Shown here: positions 35,420 through 43,739 of the stretch, piece after piece
Layout of the letters: each line of letters starts with the position of its first letter
Position numbering within the stretch: position 1 is the first letter of the stretch
Assembly (NCBI GenBank): GCA_024233835.1
Contig: JACKPC010000002.1
Coordinates: 1,077,001-1,141,000, forward strand
Length of the DNA stretch: 64,000 nucleotides
Source of the DNA: Leptospiraceae bacterium
GTDB taxonomy: Bacteria > Spirochaetota > Leptospiria > Leptospirales > Leptospiraceae
Direction of reading: 5' to 3'
The notes under the pieces: generated by a model
Database searches by the model: none
What the model was told of the DNA's origin: nothing
The model's input: the letters and a program-made list of their open reading frames with translations, nothing else
Made by a program: the position numbers and the translations under genes

Positions 35420-38175
35420 TTGGTGTAACGAGAAATCTCGAGGATAAGAAACTCTGTTTTAGAACCATCAAAATCTACAATGGCACTATCTCCCTGTTTT
35501 TTTCCAAGAAGAGCCATACCGAGAGGAGATTGATAACTGATAATACTTTTTTCTGTATCTGTATCCCAGGGTCCAAGAATGGCATAATTTAATTCTTCCT
35601 GGGTTTCCGAATTCTTAAGTTTTACACGGCAACCGATATGAATCCGGCTGGTTTTAACATCAGAAAGGTCAATAATCTTAGCACTTTTCAGCTCCGCTTC
35701 CAGTTTAGTAAGCTCAGCACGAAGTTGAACCTGTCTTTCCATGGCAGCCTTATATTCAGCGTTCTCTCTAAGGTCACCTTTTTCCTGGGCTTCCCCTATA
35801 TCACGAGAGTTTTCCGGCATTTCCACATTTACAAGATATTCAAACTTCTCTTTCCTTTCATTATAAGCTTTACGAGTTACTAAAACTCCCGATTCAGGTA
35901 AGTAAAGGTTGATATCGTCTTCTTCATCCTCTTCCACCACAACCGTATCTTCCCACTGAAAACCGGGATTCGATTCTGTTATAAGGTTTAAAAACTTATC
36001 TTTATCCGGATCATTTATATAAGAAACTTCTTTAAATAGAACATAGAATTTTCTTAAAGTATCGTTATCAGAATTCGAGATAATATCTTTCAAAGTAGCA
36101 TTTTTACTACCAAAGATTATATCCATAGCACTATTTTTCAGCTTGGTACCCTTGGGCTCTATTTTCACCAGAGGTTTTAAAAAGCGGAAAAGCTTCAAGG
36201 AAAGGTCTTTAATTGAAATCTTTAACCACTCATAATTCCAGCTTTTAGTCAAAATCGACTTGGCTATCCATAAAAATATTTCAGGATAATTTTTATTCTG
36301 CTCCATCACATTCTGTATGAATTGATTCAGTTCATCAAATTTCTTTTCAGATACCAGAAGAGAAAAGACATGTTTATTTACTTTTATAGGCACTTCGTAA
36401 AGAATATCGAGGAGAATTGAAATCGCTTCTGAATGAGAATCCAAAACGATTTGAACAAATTCTTTTTTAATCTCTACGTTAGTTATCTCCTGAGAAATCT
36501 TTAATAGTTCTTCTTTTTCAAGAGATTGAATAAGAGAAGACATTTCCTGTGGTTTTATCATCCTCGGAATTTCTTCAGGGCTTGTCTGGGCAACAGCCAG
36601 ATCTAAGAAGATATAGGCCAGTATTTTACGTAGAGGATCTTTACTATTCTCTTCATCCAGATAAAAATGCAGGAAGTTCTCAAAGGCATCTTCAGCTGCT
36701 TCTATATCCTTAAGTGCATCTAAAGCGATATCCAGCTTCTTATTCAAATCTGTTAAGGCATTAAATTTTTCAGTTAACTCTTCTGAAAGCGTGATAGGCT
36801 TGCTGCGGTAGATCACTTCATCTTTCTTCTTCGGATTAAAGCCTACAAAAGGATCTTTTTTCAGAGCCTGTTTGGCTTTTGTCCACCACTTGGACCAATC
36901 TTCTGATTTTTTAAGAAACTTCTCGACGACTTCTGTTTTTATCTCAGACAAAACCATCTTGTTATCATCCTGAGAAGTCAGCAACATTACCATAAACTTC
37001 GCGACATCATTTTGGAAAAGCGCATTGATCTCATCAGGATTTTCGTAATATTGCACCCATATATGATCTTTCTTAAGAGGCTTCAGGCTATTGATAGCCA
37101 TTTGTATGGATAACTTATGATTTTCCTTATCTTTAAAATCTACATAGATAGAATCTGTTTCACTGCTGATCGAAACAATCTTGCCAACACCCCAGTTTCT
37201 GTGTAAAACATAATTGTTTGTATCAAATACAATGTTTCTCTCAAAGTTATTGATACAGGCTTTAATTGGCTTTTTATTATTTCCGATTTCAGAAATTTTT
37301 AAAAACTCGTCTAAAAGAGAATGGCTCTGGTATTTTACTTTATACCATTTAATAAGTTCATTCCTCGCCTTCTGAGAAAGTGGTTCATGATCCAAAACCT
37401 TTTTCAATAGAAATATTACATTATCTACATCTTCATATTGCTTGTAAATTTCAATAATAGGAAAAAGAAGGATGACAATTCGAGCTTTTTCCCGGTTACT
37501 TACCAGGATTCGTTCAATTTTTTCAATGAATTGTATATCTTCATAAGAATGCTCAACGATAGTAGGCCAGATCTCATCCAGTTGTGAGTAGTCTTTTGCT
37601 CTTACAAAATATTCCGCGGCCTGCTTTAAATAGACCATCGCCTTGTTTTCATCTTCATGCAAAATAGATAAGGCGTATTTCTTGGCTACTTCAGGATTCT
37701 TTCTGTCCTGCCTGGCGAGCTTTTCTAAAACTGGCTTTAGCTCTTTATTTTTATTCAGTTTTTCAAGGGCTTCCGCTTTATATTTTAAAGCAAGCCTCTG
37801 GTCTCCAAACTTTAAAATTTTATCTGCAATATGTTCTACAACAGTCCATTTTGAATAGTTTTTAAAAACTTCCAGAAGAGAACGTAAAACACTCATATCC
37901 TCCACTTTCTCTTCTACTAAAGATACGATTCCATGTAAATAACGGGCAAAAATACTATCCGGATAATCTTTCAAATGCTCCTGAATTTTTTCTTTGGCTT
38001 CGTCAACATGCCCATTTCCCTGGTAAGACTCGATTAAATCATCTAAAATTTTAAATTTAGTAACAGGAATAGACCCCGGATCCTGTCTGAGATAAATTTC
38101 CTCATTAAACAAAGCGGTAAGCTTTTCAATAGGACTTTGAATTTTTTCTCCCTGAACGGTAGCGTGTTCGGACAT
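35416..38175 (-). CDS. greA: Transcript cleavage factor GreA with long N-terminal extension
   Basis: Protein of 919 residues. The last 140 are GreA: an N-terminal coiled coil with GDLRENAEYKAAMERQ, the acidic tip that enters the RNA polymerase secondary channel, and the C-terminal domain ending in GKKQGDSAIVDF. Normal GreA has about 158 residues. The extra 780 residues are helical and repeat-like early on (TPR-like, about 30-320), with a beta segment near 325-370, and resemble the extension annotated in other spirochaete GreA proteins. GGAG precedes the ATG. It stands alone between the flaA terminator and the convergent ATP-grasp gene. Confidence 0.9.
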   Translation of the reverse strand: MSEHATVQGEKIQSPIEKLTALFNEEIYLRQDPGSIPVTKFKILDDLIESYQGNGHVDEAKEKIQEHLKDYPDSIFARYLHGIVSLVEEKVEDMSVLRSLLEVFKNYSKWTVVEHIADKILKFGDQRLALKYKAEALEKLNKNKELKPVLEKLARQDRKNPEVAKKYALSILHEDENKAMVYLKQAAEYFVRAKDYSQLDEIWPTIVEHSYEDIQFIEKIERILVSNREKARIVILLFPIIEIYKQYEDVDNVIFLLKKVLDHEPLSQKARNELIKWYKVKYQSHSLLDEFLKISEIGNNKKPIKACINNFERNIVFDTNNYVLHRNWGVGKIVSISSETDSIYVDFKDKENHKLSIQMAINSLKPLKKDHIWVQYYENPDEINALFQNDVAKFMVMLLTSQDDNKMVLSEIKTEVVEKFLKKSEDWSKWWTKAKQALKKDPFVGFNPKKKDEVIYRSKPITLSEELTEKFNALTDLNKKLDIALDALKDIEAAEDAFENFLHFYLDEENSKDPLRKILAYIFLDLAVAQTSPEEIPRMIKPQEMSSLIQSLEKEELLKISQEITNVEIKKEFVQIVLDSHSEAISILLDILYEVPIKVNKHVFSLLVSEKKFDELNQFIQNVMEQNKNYPEIFLWIAKSILTKSWNYEWLKISIKDLSLKLFRFLKPLVKIEPKGTKLKNSAMDIIFGSKNATLKDIISNSDNDTLRKFYVLFKEVSYINDPDKDKFLNLITESNPGFQWEDTVVVEEDEEDDINLYLPESGVLVTRKAYNERKEKFEYLVNVEMPENSRDIGEAQEKGDLRENAEYKAAMERQVQLRAELTKLEAELKSAKIIDLSDVKTSRIHIGCRVKLKNSETQEELNYAILGPWDTDTEKSIISYQSPLGMALLGKKQGDSAIVDFDGSKTEFLILEISRYTN

Positions 38176-38294
38176 TAAGATTACTCCAGAATATACAAGA
38201 TGATATAAGTAGTGAATATCGATATATGTAGGTGAGAACGCGAAAAAACGAGTATCTCACTTTTCCAAGGTATTTAAGGGGTTAAAATAGTAAA

Positions 38295-38335
38295 CCATAA
38301 AATATAACCAAAGCGAGTTTAGTTATATTTTATGG
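38295..38335 (-). terminator. Hairpin terminator after the flaA genes
   Basis: A perfect 14-base inverted repeat (CCATAAAATATAAC / GTTATATTTTATGG) with a 13-base loop lies between the flaA1 stop and greA. On the minus strand it is followed by a T-rich stretch (TTTACTATTTT). This fits an intrinsic terminator for the flaA transcript, though the stem is A/T-rich. Confidence 0.6.
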
Positions 38336-38377
38336 CACTTCTCGAAAAGAATACCTTATTTCAGGTATATATTTTGC

Positions 38378-39382
38378 TTAGTTTGTATTGCTGGTGTTAC
38401 CGGAAGTACCGCCGGAAGCTCCACCGTCGCCATTACAACCTACTCTGTCTAAAATTTTCTTTAATTGCTCTTTTTTAGCTTTGTCTTCATCATCAAAGTT
38501 TACATCTGCACCATCAAAATGAACTTCAAATACATCAGTTAAAACTTTCAATTCATCCATGAAGAGATAAACCATTTCGCCGGAAGTTCTGGGCGTAGAA
38601 CGAATTTTAAATTGTTTAAAAACCAGAGTTTTTGTCTGAGGAAAAGAATTAATATCCTGAGGAATGCTGGATGGAATTTGAGCAGTCAAAGGTCTCCAGC
38701 CTACAAAATCCAGGGAACCAAATTTAACAATATGGTTATCTCCTTTCCAATCTTCTAACCAACCTTCCAACTCGTATTCGTTTCCTCTTCCGAGAACCCA
38801 AACCGATAATGCTCTCGCTACACCGGGAAGTTCAATTCCGTAAATGGTGAAAACGGCATTTTTAGGCTGTCTTTTTTCCTGATCCTTTTTGTAGTCATCA
38901 CGACTCAGATCATTATCAGTAATGTAACTTCTGATTCTTTCAACTTCGTATTGTTTTGTTCTGGGCGGACGAACCGTTACTTCATTGTACCCAGGATAGG
39001 TAAATTGGAATTTTACTCCCAAAACCTTGTTTTTCTCTACATCGATATATTTGAGATCCTGAGGTTTAACCTTATCGATGAGTTTAACTTCTCTCAATGC
39101 CTGAGAAGAAGGAGCTAATTTTGGATCATACTTGAAATTGTTATCTTTCTCATAAGTAGGAGGAATTGCACTGTCTTTGTCAGTGAAAACCTGCCAGCCG
39201 TATTCAGCTTCCTTTACACAATCCCAGGATTCAACAGTAATAGCTTTTATTTCAGCACTGCTCAAATCACTCCCAATAGCAGTTCCCAGAGCATTACTTT
39301 TTGCAGATACAGTTCCCAGGATAAGGCCAATAGCGAGTAATGATGCCGAAAGCACAAGACTTGTCTTTCGTATTTGTTTCAT
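38378..39382 (-). CDS. flaA1: Flagellar filament sheath protein FlaA (larger copy)
   Basis: Protein of 334 residues from the ATG at 39382, with GGGG 10 bases upstream; a TTG at 39403 is in frame but less likely. A signal peptide (IRKTSLVLSASLLAIGLILG) exports it to the periplasm, where FlaA forms the sheath of the spirochaete endoflagellum. The core shares ARALSVWVLGRGNEYELEG and GWRPLTAQIPSSIP with the adjacent FlaA2-like protein. A glycine/serine/threonine-rich tail ends the protein. It follows the other flaA gene by 36 bases and is probably cotranscribed. The number assigned to this copy is by size and order only. Confidence 0.87.
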   Translation of the reverse strand: MKQIRKTSLVLSASLLAIGLILGTVSAKSNALGTAIGSDLSSAEIKAITVESWDCVKEAEYGWQVFTDKDSAIPPTYEKDNNFKYDPKLAPSSQALREVKLIDKVKPQDLKYIDVEKNKVLGVKFQFTYPGYNEVTVRPPRTKQYEVERIRSYITDNDLSRDDYKKDQEKRQPKNAVFTIYGIELPGVARALSVWVLGRGNEYELEGWLEDWKGDNHIVKFGSLDFVGWRPLTAQIPSSIPQDINSFPQTKTLVFKQFKIRSTPRTSGEMVYLFMDELKVLTDVFEVHFDGADVNFDDEDKAKKEQLKKILDRVGCNGDGGASGGTSGNTSNTN

Positions 39383-39418
39383 ATTCTTTAATCCCCTTTT
39401 CAACAGTCTAAATTAATT

Positions 39419-40192
39419 CTACCAGTTGTCCTTGATTTCATATCCAGGATACATCATGTCAGTTTTATCAGTTCTAACTTCAAGATTATCCAGATAGAAA
39501 TAGAAATCCCCACCCACTTCATGAGTGTCACTGGTTACATATAGAGAAACAAAGCGAAGATTTTTATCCTGTAAAGAAAATCTTGAACTTTGTGGAATAA
39601 AACCCGGAACAGAAGCTGTTAATTTTCTCCAGCCAAAAAAGTCCAGCTTACCCAGTCTAACGCTGTGAAGCTTGCCTTTGTAATCTTTCAGCTTTGCGTA
39701 AAGAGTATGGTTATAATTTCTTCCCAGAACCCAAACAGAAACCTGTCTCGCTTTGCCTTTGATGATGTATTCATGAGGGGGAGATACTTCTACTCTGTCA
39801 AAACCTCTGTTAGCAAAATAAGTTTTCACACCCAGAATGTGGTTTTTATTCATTAATTCCTCTTGTCCATCAGATGCAGGCTTTAGACCATTGTCACCTT
39901 TCACCATTGGAACAGACCTCTCATCAAATACATCTTTAATGAGCCCTCTTTGTACCATTTTTACAAGCTTGGTTTCTCCGAGAGGTGTAGTCGACTTTGC
40001 TCTCCAGTCTTCTGCTTCCTCAAAATCCTCTAAAATAACTCTTTCAAGAGGATCTTTTTTACCGGAGTCTCCGCCGGAAGAAGCCCCTGTACTGCTACCA
40101 GAAGCGCCAGCACCAGCAGGTTCTTCTGCATAAACGGCAGCTATTGATAGCAACAGAAGTGATACCATCGCTATAAACTTTTTAAAATTCAT
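39419..40192 (-). CDS. flaA2: Flagellar filament sheath protein FlaA (smaller copy)
   Basis: Protein of 257 residues with a clear signal peptide (FIAMVSLLLLSIAAVYA) and a low-complexity alanine/glycine/serine stretch after it. The core includes ARQVSVWVLGRNYNHTLYA, FFGWRKLTASVPGFIP and FYLDNLEV, matching the neighbouring FlaA. In Leptospira the two FlaA proteins are needed for the normal coiled flagellum and motility. GGAGAG precedes the ATG. It is the first gene of the pair; the intrinsic hairpin after the second flaA ends the unit. Confidence 0.87.
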   Translation of the reverse strand: MNFKKFIAMVSLLLLSIAAVYAEEPAGAGASGSSTGASSGGDSGKKDPLERVILEDFEEAEDWRAKSTTPLGETKLVKMVQRGLIKDVFDERSVPMVKGDNGLKPASDGQEELMNKNHILGVKTYFANRGFDRVEVSPPHEYIIKGKARQVSVWVLGRNYNHTLYAKLKDYKGKLHSVRLGKLDFFGWRKLTASVPGFIPQSSRFSLQDKNLRFVSLYVTSDTHEVGGDFYFYLDNLEVRTDKTDMMYPGYEIKDNW

Positions 40193-40263
40193 CAGAATCT
40201 CTCCTCATTTCGAACGGACTTAATTTAATTACCTTAGTAAACGTATAAACTATTTTGCAATTC

Positions 40264-40473
40264 TTATTCTTTATTTTCGTCCATTAAGGCTTTAAATTTT
40301 GATAAAATTTCTATCATCCTATCTACACCCTCTGAAGGTATAAAGATAGAAGATTTCTTGCTATTTGACCATTCAGAAACCTTAAGATAAAAACCCGCCT
40401 GGTTTTTCTTCAAATCAATCAAAAAAGTCTTGTTATGGGTAACAATCTTTTCTGTTTGTATCTCAGGATCCAT
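40264..40473 (-). CDS. PUR-domain nucleic-acid-binding protein (BpuR-like)
   Basis: Protein of 69 residues, the length of a single PUR repeat. It starts MDPEIQTEKIVTHNKTFLID and continues with GFYLKVSEWS and IFIPSEGVDRMIEIL, the beta-sheet then helix pattern of Pur-alpha-like proteins (formerly DUF3276). In Borrelia the homologue BpuR binds DNA and RNA and regulates transcripts. GGAGGG precedes the ATG. It stands alone between flaA and the transketolase gene; its targets here are unknown. Confidence 0.8.
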   Translation of the reverse strand: MDPEIQTEKIVTHNKTFLIDLKKNQAGFYLKVSEWSNSKKSSIFIPSEGVDRMIEILSKFKALMDENKE

Positions 40474-40585
40474 CTTCCCTCCACCAACTCCCTTTATCTT
40501 AAAGCCTGAAAAGCCAAATTATACACTTATATATATCGGAAAAGAAAATATAAAAATTAGCAAGAGAAATAATAATGCAAATTTC

Positions 40586-41566
40586 TTATGCTTCTTTCTT
40601 TTTTTTTCTCTCGATTGCAGTGTAACAGCTCTTTACGATATTCTCTGCGTTAAGCCCAAAACGGTCAAGCAGTTCCTTCCATTTTCCGGAAGTCCCAAAA
40701 GAATCTTTCATTCCTACCTTAATCACCGGAACCGGAAAATTTTCAGATAAAAACTCACTCACCGCAGAACCCAAACCTCCCACAACACTGTGCTCTTCAC
40801 AGGTAACTACTGCTCCACATTTTCTGGCAAATTCCAGGATTCTGTCTTCATCCAGAGGTTTAATCGTAGCCATATTCAGAAGAGAAGCGGAAATCCCCTT
40901 TTCTGCCAGTATTTCAACCGCTTTTTCTGCTTCTTGAACCATAAGTCCGCAGGCGATAATACAAACATCTTCTCCGAGAGAACGAACTTCTGCTTTTCCT
41001 ATTTCAAATTGATAAGGTTCTTCTCTTTTTAAAATCGGAATTGCCGGTCTTCCCACTCGAACATACACAGGCCCTCTATAATCAGCAATCTTATGAATTA
41101 CCTGTTTGGCTTCTGTGTAATCCGAGGGACAAATTACAGTCATTTCGGGAATCACCCGCATAATGGCAAAATCTTCAATACACTGATGAGAAGCACCATC
41201 TTCTCCCACCGAAATTCCACCGTGAGAGGCCACGAGTTTCACGTTTAATTTTGGATAAACTACCGAATTTCGGACCACTTCCCAGGCCCTTCCCGATAAA
41301 AACATGGCAAAGGAAGAGGCAAAGGGAACCAGGCCTGCAATCGCAAGCCCGGCAGCATGACCGACTAAATTCTGCTCAGCCACCCCTACATTAAAGAAAC
41401 GGTTAGGGTATTTCTTTGCAAAAAGTGCTGTCTTGGTTGAACCGGAAAGATCCGCATCCAACACCACCACATCAGGCCTATCAGCTCCTAGCTCTAAAAG
41501 AGCATCTCCGTAGGCATCACGGGTGGCTTTTTCTTCAACTGAAGTTGAGTCTGTTAAACTTCCCAT
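40586..41566 (-). CDS. Transketolase C-terminal subunit
   Basis: Protein of 326 residues corresponding to the C-terminal half of transketolase, with the pyrimidine-binding and C-terminal domains: VVVLDADLSGSTKT, FFNVGVAEQNLVGHAAGLA (holding the TPP-activating glutamate), ASHGGISVGEDGASHQ, VICPSDYTEAKQ and VRVGRP. In split transketolases the TPP-diphosphate-binding N-terminal half is a separate protein; it is not adjacent here. It would act in the pentose-phosphate or a related pathway. It begins 1 base after the metK stop and is probably cotranscribed. Confidence 0.9.
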   Translation of the reverse strand: MGSLTDSTSVEEKATRDAYGDALLELGADRPDVVVLDADLSGSTKTALFAKKYPNRFFNVGVAEQNLVGHAAGLAIAGLVPFASSFAMFLSGRAWEVVRNSVVYPKLNVKLVASHGGISVGEDGASHQCIEDFAIMRVIPEMTVICPSDYTEAKQVIHKIADYRGPVYVRVGRPAIPILKREEPYQFEIGKAEVRSLGEDVCIIACGLMVQEAEKAVEILAEKGISASLLNMATIKPLDEDRILEFARKCGAVVTCEEHSVVGGLGSAVSEFLSENFPVPVIKVGMKDSFGTSGKWKELLDRFGLNAENIVKSCYTAIERKKKKEA

Positions 41567-41567
41567 T

Positions 41568-42728
41568 TTATCCCTTCAAGGCTTCTGCTTTATCAGTATT
41601 TTCCCAGGTAAAAGTATCTCCCCTTCTACCAAAGTGTCCGTAAGCAGCGGTTTCCCGGTATTTCCTGCCCTTCTCGGTAAGTTTCAAGCCGGTAATAATT
41701 CCTTTCGGAGTCAGGTCGAAATTGGCTCGAATTCTTTTAGAAAGCTCTGCTTCAGAAAGAGTTCCTGTACCAAAAGTATCTACTAAGACAGAAACCGGCT
41801 CTGCTACACCAATCGCATAAGCTAACTGTACTTCGCATTTCTTTGCCAGGCCTGCTGCCACAATATTTTTTGCAATATAACGTCCCATATAAGCAGCAGA
41901 ACGGTCTACTTTAGATGGATCCTTTCCGGAAAAAGCTCCACCCCCATGCCTTCCGTATCCACCATAGGTATCTACAATAATTTTACGACCGGTCAAACCT
42001 GCATCTCCATGAGGTCCACCTATTTCAAATTTTCCTGTCGGATTAATAAAAAAGCGGGTATTTACCAGAAGATTCGCCGGAATAATTTTCTTAATACATT
42101 CTTCAATGACAGCTTCTTTGATTTTATTCTGGCTCACTTCAGGAGTATGCTGGGTAGAAATTACAATTGTATCGATTCTCTTGGGTTTGTTATCTACGTA
42201 TTCCACCGTCACCTGTGACTTGGAGTCCGGTCTTAAGAACTTTAATTGCCCGCTATGTCTCAAATCGGACAGCTTTTTTAAAAGTTCATGGGAGTAATAA
42301 ATCGGCATAGGCATAAGTTCTTCGGTTTCATCGATAGCAAAACCAAACATAAGCCCCTGGTCTCCGGCTCCCTGTTCTTTAAAAAGTCCCTCTCCTTCCG
42401 TAACACCCTGAGAGATGTCAGGACTCTGTCTGTGCAGGTGCGAAGATACAACTGCATAGTCCGCATCAAAGTACATGTTTATATCGTTATAGCCGATTTC
42501 TTTAATCACATCACGAGCCAGAGTAGCCGTATCGACTTTTCCCTTACTGGTTACTTCTCCGGCAATGACTACAAGATTGGTTGTAACCAGGGTCTCACAG
42601 GCCACACGAGAAGATGAGTCCTGTTCGAGATACGCATCAAGAATAGCATCTGAGATTTGGTCACAAATTTTATCAGGGTGTCCTTCCGAAACTGACTCGG
42701 AAGTAAAAATGAAGTCTTTTAAAGACAT
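41568..42728 (-). CDS. metK: S-adenosylmethionine synthetase
   Basis: Protein of 386 residues, normal length. It makes S-adenosylmethionine from ATP and methionine. Signature motifs are SEGHPDKICDQISDA (about 13-27), GAGDQGLMFGFA (about 116-127), GPHGDAGLTGRKIIVDTYGG and GGGAFSGKDPSKVDRSAAY. AAGGAAGG precedes the ATG. I looked for a SAM riboswitch in the 277 bases upstream and saw none. The transketolase gene follows. Confidence 0.97.
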   Translation of the reverse strand: MSLKDFIFTSESVSEGHPDKICDQISDAILDAYLEQDSSSRVACETLVTTNLVVIAGEVTSKGKVDTATLARDVIKEIGYNDINMYFDADYAVVSSHLHRQSPDISQGVTEGEGLFKEQGAGDQGLMFGFAIDETEELMPMPIYYSHELLKKLSDLRHSGQLKFLRPDSKSQVTVEYVDNKPKRIDTIVISTQHTPEVSQNKIKEAVIEECIKKIIPANLLVNTRFFINPTGKFEIGGPHGDAGLTGRKIIVDTYGGYGRHGGGAFSGKDPSKVDRSAAYMGRYIAKNIVAAGLAKKCEVQLAYAIGVAEPVSVLVDTFGTGTLSEAELSKRIRANFDLTPKGIITGLKLTEKGRKYRETAAYGHFGRRGDTFTWENTDKAEALKG

Positions 42729-42959
42729 AATACCTTCCTTTTTTGTTAAAAACAGGTAATAGGAGAGATTGTTGTTTCAAGCAATTTAAGAAACACAGGG
42801 TAATGGTAGGAGTAAATGTGAATTAAACCGTCCTTCTCTCCCCATGGGGTTTAAGGCCTGCTTTTCAACTTATTTTAATTACAAGGAATTCTATAGCCTA
42901 CAATATGTCAATCGATTAGGTAGAAACAAGGGATAGAAAGGAAGTGGTCGCTTGCGTTA

Positions 42960-42985
42960 CCATCGGATACTTTGATACCCGATGG
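42960..42985 (-). terminator. Hairpin after the lipoprotein gene
   Basis: A perfect 7-base inverted repeat (CCATCGG / CCGATGG) with a 12-base loop lies just downstream of the lipoprotein stop. There is no T-run after it on the minus strand, so it may be a stability hairpin or a Rho-assisted terminator. The rest of the gap up to metK holds a CCCCATGGGG palindrome and no gene. Confidence 0.35.
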
Positions 42986-43005
42986 TGGGTGCATCGAAAC
43001 TGCTT

Positions 43006-43530
43006 TTAATTATGTCCCTCTTCTTTGGCTCTTTGTTCATTCGTTACAAAATTAAAACTCATTCCTTTTGCTTTATCTATATCAACAGTCATTTTGACAT
43101 CAGAGATAAACTCAATACGAAGCACTTTGTTTTCAAAAAGTTTTGCTTCCTCTTCAGGTCCACCTTCCAGAAGTTTACCTATTTGATAGGTAAGCGTTTT
43201 TTCTGTCTTTCCGGTAAGGTTTACCTGGTATTTCCCGCTGACAGGAAGATATACATCTTTTCCTTCGACGGTCATTTTTCCCATATCTCCGGAACTATTG
43301 CTAACTATAAGCTGTCCGTCTTTAATTCTTATAGTATCGGCATGACTATTGTTATGATACCAGCTACCATTTGTACTGGCTAATAATTTTTCCAGATCAG
43401 AGCTTAGCTTCTGTGTTGGTTCTGCATTCACCTTCTTTTCCGTTTCGGAACCTGTTCCTTTTTCTTGCTTCGGAGCTTCACAAAAAAGAAACAGAGATAG
43501 AATGAATAAAATATAAAAATATTTTTTCAT
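43006..43530 (-). CDS. Putative outer-membrane lipoprotein
   Basis: Protein of 174 residues. A lysine start, hydrophobic stretch and cysteine (YILFILSLFLFCEAPKQ) give a spirochaete-type lipobox with cleavage before Cys17. The mature part begins with a charged linker and continues with a beta-rich domain (GQLIVSNSSGDMGKMTVEGK). No known function is recognised. It is monocistronic with a hairpin downstream, and the upstream gap separates it from the divergent SpoIIE gene. Confidence 0.7.
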   Translation of the reverse strand: MKKYFYILFILSLFLFCEAPKQEKGTGSETEKKVNAEPTQKLSSDLEKLLASTNGSWYHNNSHADTIRIKDGQLIVSNSSGDMGKMTVEGKDVYLPVSGKYQVNLTGKTEKTLTYQIGKLLEGGPEEEAKLFENKVLRIEFISDVKMTVDIDKAKGMSFNFVTNEQRAKEEGHN

Positions 43531-43739
43531 ATTTTAAAATATCCTTTAACTAAATTATTATAGCATATAACCGGATTAGATCGAAGAAAAGTCAAGTTAT
43601 TTTTGACTCGCTCTTTTTATTTTTCGAAAAGCAGGTGCTTATTTACGATTACAAAAAAACAGTGATTTTTTAAAACTAACAGTATTTATTTCTTGCATTT
43701 AATAAAGGACTCCCTATTAAAAATAGTCTTAAAATTATC

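Noticed and set aside
42729..43005. Possible SAM riboswitch before metK
   Set aside because: The typical conserved cores of SAM-I/SAM-II riboswitches are not visible; only short palindromes are present.
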